A program made the position numbers and the translations under genes. Source: Costus lasius (lineage: Eukaryota; Streptophyta; Magnoliopsida; Zingiberales; Costaceae). From it: 64,000 nucleotides of DNA. The notes below the pieces were generated by a model. That model searched no databases, was not told the DNA's origin, and was given only the letters and a program-made list of their open reading frames with translations. Shown here piece after piece: positions 1 to 12,722 of this stretch (within the stretch, counting starts at the first letter, position 1; each line of letters opens with the position of its first letter). The DNA lies in the NCBI GenBank assembly GCA_027563935.2, contig CM050446.2, forward strand, positions 129,741,608-129,805,607, written 5' to 3'.

Positions 1-789
1 TGAGGTCCTCACAAACCACATCATTGTTTAGTGAACATAGAAGAGATGCTAGGATGCTCTTTAACTGGGCTCACCCCGTTCCTAGACTTGTCATGACTTG
101 TTCATGTTTTAGGTATCATGTTATTCTTTCAAAGCTTGACATTTTAGCATTTTGTAACATTATAACCACTAGGAAATATTACTCCAGATCATATGAGACA
201 AGTTTTAAAGAATACATTGTCATCGATGGCAGTTATCCAATCAGAAAACAGTCATGAACAATCCACATTATGTGAAGTTGTGAATCACTGAGTGTTATTT
301 TAAAGAGAGAACAAGGGATAATTTAAGAGAGCTTGATAGCCTAGAGAGAGGTTTAGAGGAGTTGGAAATAAATGAGTGAAGAAGGGGGAGTGGGAAGGGC
401 TTCAGATAGGTGGCAACAATATATGTAAAATGGTGAGCAGCTAATTTGACCCAAAAAAATTCCAAATGGCTAGAAAATAAACCATTAGAACTGAAAAGGA
501 TGACCTGTATCAATCCACAATATTAGACATATCCGTCAGTGTACGTGAACTGCATGCCGTTATCATGTTGGACTAGGGCAAACTAATTATATAACCTTGC
601 ATGGACCAAGTCTTCAAAGATTGGTTGCTAACTTTTCATATTTACTTGAGGTTGACAAGAAATAAATTAACTAGGTTTTAAATGGACTGCTCATTATTAA
701 GTCATGGGGCAGAAAAACCTCAGAAGGAACTGATAGGGGCATATGTGAAAAAGATCTTACAAAATCAAAATGATGCATCATATATTCAC
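1..789 (-). other. Intron of NLE (partial)
   Basis: Downstream of the exon-4 donor at 788-789 (minus strand) the sequence is T-rich in transcript sense. I could not find the next WD40 exon in either strand, so this is probably one long intron continuing off the window. The short ORFs here have no recognisable domain. Confidence 0.5.
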
Positions 790-2269
790 CTGAGCAAGTG
801 AACAAAGGGGTCTGAGTATTAAGGTCCCACAATCGCACAGATGTATCACCTGAACCACTTGCCAAGCTTCGTCCATCAGGACTAAAGGAAACAGAAAGTA
901 CAGCTTCAGTATGACCTGAGCAAAACAAAATAAAAAAATTACAAAAGGAAAAGGTTTTTAATAATTTAGTGTAACAAAACATTATAAAAAACAAATTCAG
1001 GTAATGATGTCCACTTCCATAGACCTTATTTAATGAACGTACATTAACCCAATCATGATGATGTTAAAAGTATCAAATGAAGTTGCAAATCATAACATTA
1101 TTCACACATCCAATAGACTAGTCAAAATATCTCTGACGTTAATATGGGAGTATTTACTGGAAATCCCAAACTTAAATGTAAATGGAAACTAATGCAATTC
1201 CCTGCGTCTCAAAAATGTCAATGATTAAATTCAAATATAAGAATTTTCTGGCAACAATAATCTCTTTGTACTTTTGGAGCCAATCAAACTCTAATTAATG
1301 ATCTTTCACAAATTCAAAGCAAGGGCCTTTCTCACTTTCCTCTATTTGCTAGATTGATGATAGACAGACAAATTCATGAGCACTCAGTTACTCTCAAGGA
1401 TATTTCCTACCAAGTTCGTAAGAAAGGCCAGTGAATATATGGAGGTGAGATCATTGTTTATCGTGATCTTGTTAACTGAAAATCAAAACAAAGAAGAAAG
1501 TATCACAGCACTTAGAACGCAGGTTCACATCTCAAACATGATTCGATCCCAATATTATTCTCCCAAAAACATTTAAAAATTATTCCCTGATGTATACACT
1601 CTTCAGGGTTGATCAAAGTGTGTCACGAACCAGCAATAGTTGCAGAGCACCGATTAACTGGACGGATTCTGAATAAAGCTTGAGGTTGGTAGACTATTCG
1701 TAGAACCGTCTCCACCGAAACTGCACAGTGTCCATATTAATTCAGGAAAGTGTAGTTTGAAGTTTGAACATAAGTGAATATTTTTAATTCATAGCAAGAA
1801 GAATAATTTTTTGTTCCATTGTCACCGACAAATTGTTCATACATCATACTACCTTTGTTCTTCAGCAAAAAAGAACCAAGCTGAACAACAAGCTCCTGAT
1901 CTGATATATAAAATGAATAAGGCAACTTCTCCTCCTAATAAACAGATAACAGACAATGAGTTCAAATCAGCAGATACATCAGTAACCACTAAACTAAGTT
2001 CCAATATAAAAATGTATAAGAAAGAAAGAGTGGTAAAGCAAATATAATCATAAAGACAAGAAACAAAAAGAAAAATCTGGCGTAAAAGAGATAGGAGTAG
2101 TAAATATTACATTATTTAGAAGCTTGTTGACTATTTCCTGCAGCTGCGTTGGACCAGCACTCTGTGGGAGAAAAAGTGGAGCACCAAGAGGCTTTTCTTC
2201 AGGGTCCGTTAGGAGGCACATAACACTGTTATGACTACTTATATCTTTGTCTTCATCCATCGGCACCAT
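790..2269 (-). CDS. NLE: Notchless protein homolog (NLE), 5' part, runs off left edge
   Basis: WD40-repeat 60S ribosome assembly factor. Known family role: the N-terminal ubiquitin-like NLE domain binds the MIDAS domain of the AAA ATPase MDN1/Rea1 in the nucleolus. Four exons are readable on the minus strand: 2111-2269, 1853-1934, 1631-1720 and 790-915. Phases are 0, 1, 1 and 1, and all borders are GT-AG. Exons 1-3 encode the NLE domain, with SVMCLLTDPEEKPLG, PYSFYISDQELVVQLG and IVYQPQALFRIRPVNRC. Exon 4 starts the first WD40 blade, with GHTEAVLSVSFSPDG and SGDTSVRLWDLNTQTPLF. The start is the ATG at 2267-2269; a second in-frame ATG lies three codons on. The remaining WD repeats are not in 1-789, so the gene continues past the window. 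About 152 codons are present out of roughly 480 expected for the family. No breaks were seen. Confidence 0.9.
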
Positions 2270-5200
2270 CTCTGTCTAGCAAAATCAATATTTGGGTGTA
2301 ACCAGAGAGAAGAAAAGCAACATATCCTATATTGCAATTAGGATGAAGTCTAACAAGATTCCCTTTTTTTGAGATAGATGAGTAATACTTTCTTCTGAAA
2401 GCCTGATAACTTTTAAGATACAATTGTGTTATCCAATTCTAGAGAAACAAAGTGTAGATATATCAGGCAGATCTAAACAATCCAAATGAATTGAAAATAG
2501 GCCTAAGGAGCCAAAAAGAAGAGAGAAATTGTTTCACACCTCAATCGGGTGCTAACCCAACCAAATTTTAAATGCTAGTTTATGATGTACCAGTCTATCG
2601 TTTGACCGGTATGTATCAGTTGATATTGGTATGTGCCAACATATGATAATGTAGTATCAATTGGTTTTATTAAATTTATATATTATATAAAACATATATA
2701 TATCCATGTTTTAGAAACCAATCCAGACTAGCCCACCCAATACAGGTAATGCGTATCAATCCAAGTTCAGCCTGATACGGTGAGTATGAGACAAAACTAG
2801 TACATTGATATCAACATGAGATGTTAAACATTGTTGGTTTTCTAAACCTTGAACCCAACCCCAGAAGCTAGTAGGGTACCCAACAAATTTGTTATACACA
2901 TACCTAAGCCTAATTATCTATTATGGTATCCTGAACCCAATTATAAATATTTTTTAGCATTCATATTGAACCCAACCCTATTAAAATTTTACTATTGGTT
3001 AACCACTTGAACCTTATAAACACCATGACTACATGAATAATTTATCCTTTGAGTCACTATATGAAGAATCTAATACCTGCCCCAAACCAACCCAAAATCA
3101 CAACTCGATGGCTTGATGCTGAACAACCAAGTCCAAACAGATTAGGTCTTAGATGTAGTAGCACACACCAACAAAAGGAATCAAAGTTGATTATGTCACG
3201 TATTCACAAACCTGAGACGAATAGTCGATATCACCTCCACATTTCCACTCTCATAATCACCCCTAGCCAGTCACCAGAGGCCAAGAGCTAGTTACAATAG
3301 CATGCACCAAAGAGGCAAAGGATCAAAGACAAAAATTAAGCTTTCGAAATTTGATCACGAAGCAAGTGATTGTGTGATTGTGTTGATGTCAAAAAGCTAG
3401 ATCCAAATGCATAATGGGTTATTAACTAGGTTAACAGGTAAACAAGAAATGTCTATACCTTTTGCATTTTTTATTTAAAATTTAAATATATATAATCGGA
3501 TTCGAGTATAGAGTATCATAAAGACTCTTGAACTTGACTTAGGTAGTATATACAATAGTACACTAATCCACCATTCCACCGAGACCAATCCCACTTAAAC
3601 TGAGTCAACTATTAACTCGAGTAACCTATTTGTTAATTGGGTCAAAACAAGTCGGGTTAACCAAGTCTAGGGATAGCATTAGGTCAGGTAGCCAGACTTT
3701 TTGCTCTACTCGTATAACATCCTCGGTGACAATGAGATGTCATCCCCAAATTAAATGGCTTACAATATGTGGAAAATCAAAAAAGGAATACGATAATAAC
3801 ATTTGAATGTTGAACTTTTTTTACATCTACAATTTATTCTTCTATCCAAATCAAAATAATGAAAACCACAAAAGATTGGGTGTGGTTACCACAAATCTTA
3901 AATGGCGCCTCGAGTTTGAGGTTGGGTTGCCGGAAAAGGATATCCTTCGAGAGGAGGCACAGTTGTTGAATCTCTATCTCTACTCTCTAGGAGTTGCACC
4001 TGTTCCCGGCCGAGCATCCTTCACTTCCAACAACCTGCCGAACAGACGAGGTTGCAAGGAGCAAAGGCCGGCAACTTGCAAGAGAGGCAGCCAGTGGGTT
4101 AGAGAGGAGGTAAGGCAACCGGCGACTAGTGTTGGAGTCTTGGAGAGAAGGTTGAAGCGGCCGGCGAGGTGGCTACTAGGGTTGGAGACGAGGGAGAGGA
4201 GGATCTATTCGTGGGACTCGGACAATTTGATGAAGGGTTGCAAGTTACCCGGGTTTAGGGCTACTGGGACCTAGGTAAAGGAATAAAGGATTAGGAATTT
4301 TAGGGTTTGGATACTTAATTTAATTAACTTAATTAGTTATAACTTATATGAGTAATGACTAATGAGTTAGAGTTTTATTAATTATTTTAAATTAAATTAA
4401 TATATAATCGGATTCGGTTTCGGTTTCGGGTCTCGAAAGTGTAAACCCCAACCCGACATGGGTTATATGCACTAAACTCAAACCCGTCTCGTTTAGATAA
4501 ACAGGTACTACCTGAACCTGACTTAAACTGGTCGAGTCGACAAGTAAAATTGCTTGCCCTGAGTGGGTAGGAGTTTAGGGTTGTATGTATTAGGTATTAG
4601 GTAGCAAGTATTAAATATAAAATACTATTAAATTTATTTATTTATTATTATTACTATTATTATTATGTATATATATTATTATTATCAAAATGAGTTCTTT
4701 TTATCTCCTAAAATTTGGGCATTAATCATCTTTATGTGACAAAATAAAACCAAATTAAAGTTATAGGATAGAAAAATGTGATAATCTTATCATTTACAAA
4801 ATCTCTCTATCCCTTAAGCTGTGTTCACTAGAAATGATGAAAAAGTGAAGAGGAAAGAAAATTAGAAGATTTTCCTTTCCAGAGGAAAAGAAAACCCAGG
4901 AAATTTTACTTTCTTCTGTTTAGAAAGAAAATAGAGTGGATTGATATATAAACTCCATATCTATATTCTTCTACTCTTATTATTAAAATATAATTAAATA
5001 CTATACTTTATTACAATCATTATTAAATTAAAAATATTATAAAATATAAAAAATATAAATATACTAAAACATTTAATATTTAATAGCTGAAAAAATCAAT
5101 ATAAAAAAAAATCCAATGAAAATCACATCTTGCATTTGTAATGCAATTCCATAGAGATCCAGTGATTGACATTTTATAGTCTGAATAGTCTATTACAATT

Positions 5201-6426
5201 CAGATTTTAACATCCTGGAAAATCTGGCTTTAACATCCAAAACCAATGAAAACCACAACCTTATCACAAGGATAATTAGCATCCAAACCAAAGACCAACT
5301 GATCTCCATTTAATTACACAAGCTTAATAGAAGATTGGGGAATGCTATTTGTTGAGAGGCATAACATAGTATTTCTACAGGTGGATAAGCTCCCAGCTTA
5401 ATCAGATGAAACACATTAAATCAAGGCCCCTTCTTCAAGGCTTACCAGTCCATGGCAATTAATCATAACAAAAACAAACAACAATATCAGCATACTAAAT
5501 CACTGCATCAAAAAGTGTCAGAGTGAAGCTTGTCTAGTTAATTAAAAAAGAGTGAAAATCTTCATCTTTTCCAATACCATGGCAACTTTTGCCGATCAAA
5601 TGCACCAATACTGAAAGCACTTGCGAGGGTACATTACAAGTCAGACACCGTTTTCTACATTATTAACCTCAACATAGTTTACATTGAGGCATAAATTGGA
5701 TCTCAAACAGAACCAAAATCAATATAGAAGTCAAAACATAAGACCAAGGAACTACAAAGAAAAATAAAATAATGTATGACAAATTTAGCACAAGCATACT
5801 ACAAATTCTTAGGACTGCTTTGATTACACCAACGCATGAGGTTCAAAAACAATAGCATGAGCATAGAATCATTCATTTTTCAGAAAAAAAAAACTGCAAG
5901 TTATTAGAATATAAACCAATTAAGTGAATGGAATTTGATTCAAATTTACATAAACATTCACATGCACAAATAGAAATGAATAGATCAATATGAGAACTCC
6001 ACTGTGCATCTAAGTATGCAACTACTTCAACAAGTAATTCCAACTTAGCGTAACACAATCAAGTCAAACGAACTAGAAAAGTTCATAGAGACACTTGATA
6101 ATTCTAAAAGCTTCTCTACCCAAAAAGATTAGATCCCTTAGCAAGCATGCCGGAAAAATATCCGACTTTCATAGAAGTCTTTCCATTGTTTCAACTTTTA
6201 TTTTATTTTGGTTTTGCAGACAGAAACCCGTAACCTGCAATGTCAATACACATCCGACTTTGCCAGCAGCCTAACATTCTCAAATTCACCGATGGAGTCT
6301 CCTAGGCTGAGTCTGTCAGCAAACTAAAACTGAGCCAGATTCAATATACAACACCAACAGTTCAGAATATGACTATGACTTCTGATCTTCCTAAAACTCA
6401 ATCTACTCCTCTGCCTTGCGCGCCAA
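2270..6426. other. Intergenic sequence, no supported gene
   Basis: AT-rich spacer upstream of NLE. It contains a diverged dispersed repeat at about 2590-2830 with GGTATGTATC-type motifs, and a region at 3480-4580 with repeated TAATCGGATTCG motifs that may be a decayed transposon. The open frame at 3807-4274 is not like any family I know. The minus-strand reading of 5350-6300 looks like intron or UTR (T-rich, many stops), not coding sequence. Confidence 0.5.
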
Positions 6427-6946
6427 CTAAAGCTCAATTACGTGCAATTGAGCAGGACTTTGTACTCCAAGGTGTTTGAAAAAGCTGAAAACAATAATTC
6501 GGAAAGTCGGAAGAGGCAGGCTAGGGTTTCGGCCCAACCAGCAGCAAGGCAGAAGGGAAGGTGAAGACGGCAGAAGAGGAGGTGACGGCGAGGCAGAAGA
6601 GGGCGGAGGCTGGAGAATGACGAAGGAGGGCGGCAGAAGGGGAGGCGGAAGATGCGGAGGGCGGCAGGAGGTGTGGCGGAAGAGGCGGAGGGAGCCAGAA
6701 AATACCTTGCGGAGGCGCAGAGGAGTCGACCGGCGTTCGAATGGCGGCGGCGATCGAATGGCAGTGGCGAAAGAATGGCGGCAGCGAAGCAATGCGTGAG
6801 TAGAGAGAAATAGGGTAAGCGTAACAGAGATTGTGTATTGCTTCTTTTCCGCCGTTTTTCCGCCCGGAACGAGGGAAAATAATTACGTTTTCCTTCGTGT
6901 TTTTCTTCCCAACTTTTCTCTCTTCTAGTATACCAGAGATTTTCAA
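6427..6946 (-). other. Possible orphan first exon / 5' leader (minus strand)
   Basis: A sharply GC-rich, pyrimidine-rich island on the minus strand within AT-rich surroundings, typical of a plant first exon. It holds a short start, MLRCRHSFATAIRSPP, from the ATG at 6790-6792. It is rich in Arg and Ser and lacks acidic residues, like an organelle presequence. The reading frame meets a good donor, CGCAAG then GTATTTTC, near 6709. Beyond it the frames are low-complexity Pro/Ser. No matching downstream coding exon was found to the left. It may be a non-coding transcript, a gene whose other exons I cannot recognise, or chance composition. Confidence 0.25.
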
Positions 6947-7320
6947 GTTTTTTTATTCAGTCTAATCTCTTTTCTCTCCTAGTAAATATGGTGTTAAGCT
7001 TTATCATCAAGATCAAAACCGGTAAACCATTTTAATATATACAAATATATTTAACACAAGAAAGAGTATTAAACAGTGCATAAGTTTTAATAAATAGTAC
7101 TATTAAAAATATGATAACCGTGAGCGTGATGTATTTTGTTGATCACAACAAAGAGCCGAGAGCTAAAGTAACAAGCCAACAAGTGGAGAAAATATCCAAG
7201 CACCAGATCTTTTAGCACATCCATTGCTCAACACAGTACGTATCCGAGTACGTATCCCAAAGTTGCTTATAGTGTTTGTGTTGTTGTTTTGTCCTATATC
7301 GTTAAACTTATAATTTTTAT

Positions 7321-7672
7321 TATCAAATTTTATCGTATATCATTGAAATTTAATTCAAACTTATATGGAATCAATGGAAATAGTGTATAATACTTTGGTA
7401 TGAATTCTAGTGAATTTATCAAAAAAAAATTTTATTATTTTTATTAATTTTTATATTTATATATATTATGGAACTTTATCGTATCATACATCATTGAACT
7501 TATCTGAAACTTAACCTAAACTTATATAGAATCAATAAAAATAATGTATGATAGCATTTGTGTGAATTTTAGTAAATTTTTTTATTTTTTTTATTTTTAT
7601 ATTTATACTTATTATCAAACTTGGTTACATATCATCGAATTTATTTAAAACTTAACAAAAATTTGTATGGAA
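7321..7672. repeat. Tandem repeat, unit about 145 bp, ~2.4 copies
   Basis: Three successive diverged units share the order: TATCGTATATCATTGAA-like start, then AACTTATATGGAATCAA, then an AT-rich tail with GTGAATTTTAGT. Anchor motifs (CATTGAA or CATCGAA) fall at about 7341, 7492 and 7633. The third unit is incomplete. No coding potential. Confidence 0.6.
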
Positions 7673-9108
7673 TAAACCATGAGCAGCTTTATGATGTGCA
7701 CTTATTCAACAATGGATTAACCATGGTGTCGAAGAATTCTAGTTATGGACCATGCCATGAACATTTTCTTCGAGTGGGTCGTGGTGAATGTAATTTTTCT
7801 TGATCGGGTAGATAAAGAAGGCAGAAGAGAGAGGTAAGAGAGGAAATAAAAATATATTAGGGTTCAGGTGTGAGTGACTAAGTGAGAGTCACAACTCTCA
7901 CAGTTGCACTCACTTGCTCCTTCGAGTCAACGCTTACTAGATAGCTGCACGCTAGATATGAGCTGCATAGCCCAACCATCAGGCAGATGGGTTGCGGCCT
8001 ACGAGCTTAGAGTATAGATTTAATTATATTTATTATTTTTATATAATACTTTTGATAGTCGATTACTTATTGAACCGAAAACTCTTTTGTTATTATCATT
8101 ATTGAATATCAAATACGATAAAAAAAATTTATTGTTATAAAATTTACTGAACGGAATCGGTTTCACACACCTTTTTTAGTGAAATATATGAAAATCGTAA
8201 TTACTCATTGATGTTGGCCCCTAAAGCGATTAGAAGTAAAATGTTCACATGGATTCTAAGAACTCTATCTCTCATCAAAATACTATTAATAAAGATAATT
8301 TTGTGTTACATTAGCTATGATTTAATCAATGCATATTAATTTTTACTAATTTAAAACCTAACCATATTTCTTGTTAATGATTTTAGCAATGTCACATTAG
8401 TTTTCAATCATTTTAGCCACTTTTAAATGAAATAATTTAAGAGCAAAGATAAATAGTGTATTATAATAGGATACGGTATATTCCCTTTTTTTTTTTCCTT
8501 TCATTTGTTATTTTTTTAAAAAAATTATCTTTTATGTATTTAAATCATAACATTAATTAGTTTAATTTAGTATATTTTGATTAATCTTAATTCGGAAAAA
8601 TTATCTTAACTATATGGCTAATATTTTAATTGGCCCAATTTGAATGAGTCAAATTGGATTAGACTGAACAACTCCCAACTTTACTTATTCCTATAAAGAC
8701 ATTTTATCACCCAACAAATTTGATGCTTAAATTTAACTCGAAGGTTGAGGATCATACTTTCACGAGGATCCTGAGTGCTCTATTCCTCCCTAGAATCTTG
8801 TTAAGATTATACCAATTGATATAACACGACTATTCCTATTTACTTTCATGAGTTTGATTGAAATATGTTGAGATTTATAACTACATAGCAATATTGATTG
8901 AAGATGGTGATAAAAAAATTATTATTTTTAAAATTTGCCAATCGATGTAAACCTGCATCTATATATTTTTTTTATATGAAACAGTAAATATAATTGTTTT
9001 TAGAACATAAAATAATATGTACCTAAATAGATTTTTTAAAGATATTTACTAATAATGTATTATATAATTCCTAGCAAATAAATTATGATTTTAAGGTTTT
9101 TTAAAAAG
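7673..9108. other. Intergenic sequence, nothing recognised
   Basis: AT-rich DNA with short chance ORFs. A moderately GC-rich patch at 7880-8010 has no coding signal I can name. Confidence 0.5.
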
Positions 9109-9114
9109 AAAAAA
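9109..9114 (-). terminator. RNA polymerase III terminator of tRNA-Ala
   Basis: On the minus strand a run of six T residues lies 12 bases beyond the tRNA 3' end, followed by a second T run. This is the usual Pol III stop. Confidence 0.75.
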
Positions 9115-9126
9115 TAGAAGAATAAT

Positions 9127-9199
9127 TGGAGATGCGAGGGATCGAACCCCGTGCCTCTCGCATGCAAAGCGAGCGCTTTACCATTTGAGCTACATCCCC
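9127..9199 (-). tRNA. tRNA-Ala (anticodon UGC), nuclear type
   Basis: A complete 73-base cloverleaf on the minus strand. The acceptor GGGGATG pairs with CATCTCC and the discriminator base is A. The anticodon stem CTCGC/GCGAG encloses the loop TTTGCAT, giving anticodon UGC. The T-arm has TTCGATC. Internal boxes A (TAGCTCAAATGG) and B (GGTTCGATCC) are present and no CCA is encoded, as expected for a nuclear gene. It has no intron, unlike the plastid trnA-UGC. One D-stem pair is disturbed: AAGC replaces the usual GAGC, leaving a C13-A22 mismatch, so activity is likely but not certain. Confidence 0.93.
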
Positions 9200-9821
9200 T
9201 CTTTTTTATTATTTTATTAGACATTTTATTTAGGCAAGTTGCTGTAGCACAGTATGAAAGATAAGCAAATAGGAGAAAACTAATGCCTAAAACCTAAATT
9301 CAATTCAAAATTACCCTAAAAGTTTATGGCTATCATTTTTGAATTTTCAATTTCATTAAATTTAAAATTGAAATGGGTTATATATTGAAAATTCAAACTT
9401 GTCTTGTCTTTAAAACTAATAAATTCTTAAATTTTTAAATAAAATATCTAAAAATGTAATCTTCCTAAAACTAAATAATAAATAATATATTTACTTATTA
9501 TTTTAATTATTAATATAAATGAATAAGTTCACACTTATCCAGACTTTATTTTTGGAGTCTAACAATTCCGATTTTAACTAAACCCAATTAATTAATTAAG
9601 TGTATATATATTATACAATGTAGGGCCAATTGTATACTAAATTTATGTGGTTTAACTTTGGGATCCAATACGAATGGCTCACGGTTATTTGAGCTAAATT
9701 CTAATTAAATGATTGAAATATTCAATGGAGAGTTGATTTGATGGAGAAATATATAAAATATGGGATCATTATCCATACTTATCCATTCTCATTATATTTT
9801 GTCTTATCCTACATTGACTAG

Positions 9822-11470
9822 TGTCACGCCCAGAATTAAGATAATAAAAATTTTTAATAAATTACACGCAAGTCAACGCTTGACTCGCACCGAAGCACGC
9901 CCAAGCAAGGGCTAAGCGGTCGAACCAATGACCCGGGCGCAACCGGCAGACGTGACCACTCACATCTCATCCTAACCCAACAAACAACCAACACCGTGCG
10001 CGAACAGCGAACACCACGCAGGGTGTCAAGGAGGGGCTAGTCGCACGCAAGCGACGGAATACAAAGTCAACACAGCAAACACAAACAAGCGACAGGGGCG
10101 CAACGTCAAAAAGAGGGGAGAAGCCGCCTCACTCCGACGAGTAGGGTAGAACGACGGAGAAGCGAGGGACCGCACGTGCCTAAACGCGGAACGCGCATAA
10201 ACCACAACAACAACAGAACAAGGCGTCGCCGAAAAGCATGGCGACGCCGGAAAACTAAATAAATAGAAGAAAGGTAAATGACTGAAAATAAGGAGTCGGG
10301 AGAAAAAGAATACCTCTCGGCAAGACTTGAACCCACTGGCTTCACCACTGCACAAAGGACCATCTGGTAAACTGATTTGAACTCCTCGACGCCGAACTGC
10401 CCACCGCACACCACTGGTCGTCGCACAAAGTTCGCCAGGAATCGCCACCAATCACCAGAGTCCGTCCGAGCAGTCGATATGGCTACGCCGAGCCGTAGAG
10501 GGAAACATAGTTGACTCATAGACGCCAAACCGCCCACACCACACCACCGGTCGTCAGAATTCGTTGATGATCACTGCTGATCGCCGGAGCGGAGGGGGTA
10601 GACCTCACGACGCTCTGACCCATTAGAGCTTGCCGGATTTCGCCGCCGAATTCGGCCGGAGGTCACCGGAATCGAATGGAGAGGGTGGTTGCCGGACGAT
10701 CTCCATTGATTGCCGGAACTAAGAGGATATGGAGGTCCAGCCTCGCCAGACCACCGGCCCTTGCTGAAAACCACCGGACGTCGCCGGACACCCTCGGACA
10801 ATGCCGGAAACGAGGGGAAAAGGGAAACTCATGCGGGGAAGCGGGCGCCGCGTACGCGTCGGGCATGAAAAAGGACGCTGTGTGCCCGTCCTGTTCGCCT
10901 AGGAGCCCCGTTGCCGGCATCCCACGCTAGGAGCCCGCTGGTCCGCTCCTTGTCGTTGTCGCCGACGACTTCCCCGCTGATCAGGCACCAGGCGAATCAA
11001 ATCGCGTCCCCTCGAAGTCGCGCCGTCCCGACGTCGCCTCTCTATGCGACTGGCGCCGAGCTCGCATCGCCCACTGGAGCTGGGTGCTGTCTCCTTTCAG
11101 CTGTCGTCGACGCCTCGGAGCCGCCATCCCCTTCCTCCAACCTGAGTCGCCTCTCGCTCCAATCCCTTTCTCCATTCCGCCCCCTCTGCACACCCGCGCG
11201 TGTTCACGGAAGACGAACGCGCACCGCCCGTCACCACTAGCCACGCGTCGATGCCTCTCCAGCCGACATTGCCGCCGATTGCTGCCCGCCACGCGGCAAT
11301 GTCTGCAACACCGACATCATCCAGCATCGACACGACGATCGCGTCGAATGTTGAATGGCATCCGTCATTCCCATCTCCAACGCCAGCCCTAGATTGGATT
11401 TGGGTCGATTTTGACCCGATCAACGCCCCATTGACTAGTCAAAATCGAGCCCCAAATCTTGGGCCTAACA
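9822..11470 (-). mobile_element. Solo LTR of a Ty3/gypsy element
   Basis: A 1.65-kb GC-rich block that begins TGTCACGCC and ends GGGCCTAACA on the plus strand, so on the minus strand it is TG...CA. The same termini bound the LTRs of the 28293-36232 element. Internal similarity to that element's LTR (paired TCAACG...TTGACTCG and GGTCGAAC motifs near the start) places it in a related family. Flanks are ACTAG on the left and ACCAG on the right, a target duplication with one change. No gag or pol lies beside it, so it is a solo LTR left by LTR-LTR recombination. The many ORFs inside are composition artefacts. Confidence 0.82.
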
Positions 11471-12722
11471 ACCAGCTAGTCATATTTAATATTTTTTTAA
11501 AACTTGAATATCATTATACCTTTTAAACATAAGAACAATCGTTTTAAGAAAAAAAAAACCATAATAAGAGAATTTTGAAAGTCGGACTTTGTGGACTTAA
11601 AATGTTATAGGTCTTACGTCCTTTTTATTGAACCAACACCTGATTAGTTGTGCGTCATGTATTCTTAGTATCATCATATTATTTCAATTAGTGATTATAT
11701 TTAATAACTTTATTTTGGATAAAGGTAAACATATGAATATGTCAACCCTAATATTTACATCATTATATACCGAGTAGAAAATATTTAATCATCTTGTATT
11801 TGGTATCATATGACACATTAAACTTTTAAATCTAATATTTTTTTTAAAAAAATCTCTCACCCTCGCAGTGCCAATTAATGCATGCTTTACTATGTCGTAA
11901 CTAAAGCACATTCATGAATTTGCATTCATATTAATTATTTAACAATTTTACATATAAATTAGTTTTATTAATTTAAATTATGTAACTTAAATATGCGATA
12001 GTAAACTTGTATATTTCATAAAATCTCTTATTTATGCATGCTAGTATGCTACCCGTCACTATCAAAAAATCTTGAGTAAGATAATGTATAATATTTTATT
12101 ATAAATAATAAACTAATCGATGTCAAAATATAATTTAGATAAAAATTAGTCCACGTGATGTCCACTTGCCTAAAATAATTGTGTTTACTGTGTATCCGCT
12201 ATTTCCAAATACCCACATGTTCCGAGCTTTGACAACCCGCGCAGTCGGCAGTTTATCCCGATTAGGGTCTTCGGTGCCTCAGCTCGCCGGTGGTGGGCCA
12301 CATGCCAGCAACACAAGACACCCGTCGCCATGTGGCCAGGAAGCATTTGAGTCGCGTTCCATTGATTGATTGATTAAAAACTGACCGTTTTATGGACTCA
12401 GCATGATCATTACCCTCTCTTTCTTCCCCCAAACTCATCCCTATCTCATACTGAATCCTGTGCTTCTAATCCCCTGCTCTTCTGGTTTCTCAATCAGTGA
12501 ATCAGCCAACAATCTTGGTTCTTATGGCGATGATGAGGTTATGAAGAAATAGATCATTTGTAGATCGTACCTGTTCTGTTTGCAAAATTTTCTTGCAGAT
12601 AGCGTGTTTGATTTGTGTTGTCTGAGGAGTGAGGATCTTCTGTTTTCTGGGTACGTCTACTTTGGTTTGTGCCCCTAAGATCTTGGATACGTAGATTTGC
12701 CGGATATCCAAGAGCTCAGGTA
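11471..12722. other. Spacer and putative promoter/leader of the LSI2-like gene
   Basis: AT-rich to about 12160. It is then mixed, with a pyrimidine-rich stretch at 12410-12480 that could be the transcribed leader of the transporter gene starting at 12723. No clear TATA box can be assigned. The frame remains open 18 codons upstream of the chosen ATG with no earlier ATG. Confidence 0.4.

Noticed and set aside
3807..4274. 155-codon open frame, plus strand
   Set aside because: No known domain, unusual Arg/Glu/Gly-rich mix, no splice or promoter context; it lies in a region that may be a decayed repeat.
4810..4960. MITE-like GTGTTCACTAG...GGAAAG pattern
   Set aside because: No inverted ends or target duplication could be matched.
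10026..11526. Many overlapping ORFs of 76-143 codons on both strands
   Set aside because: They fall inside the GC-rich solo LTR, occur in several frames and strands at once, and have no domain.
12166..12369. 67-codon frame upstream of LSI2-like gene
   Set aside because: No domain, lies in the promoter or leader region, not in frame with a splice to exon 1.
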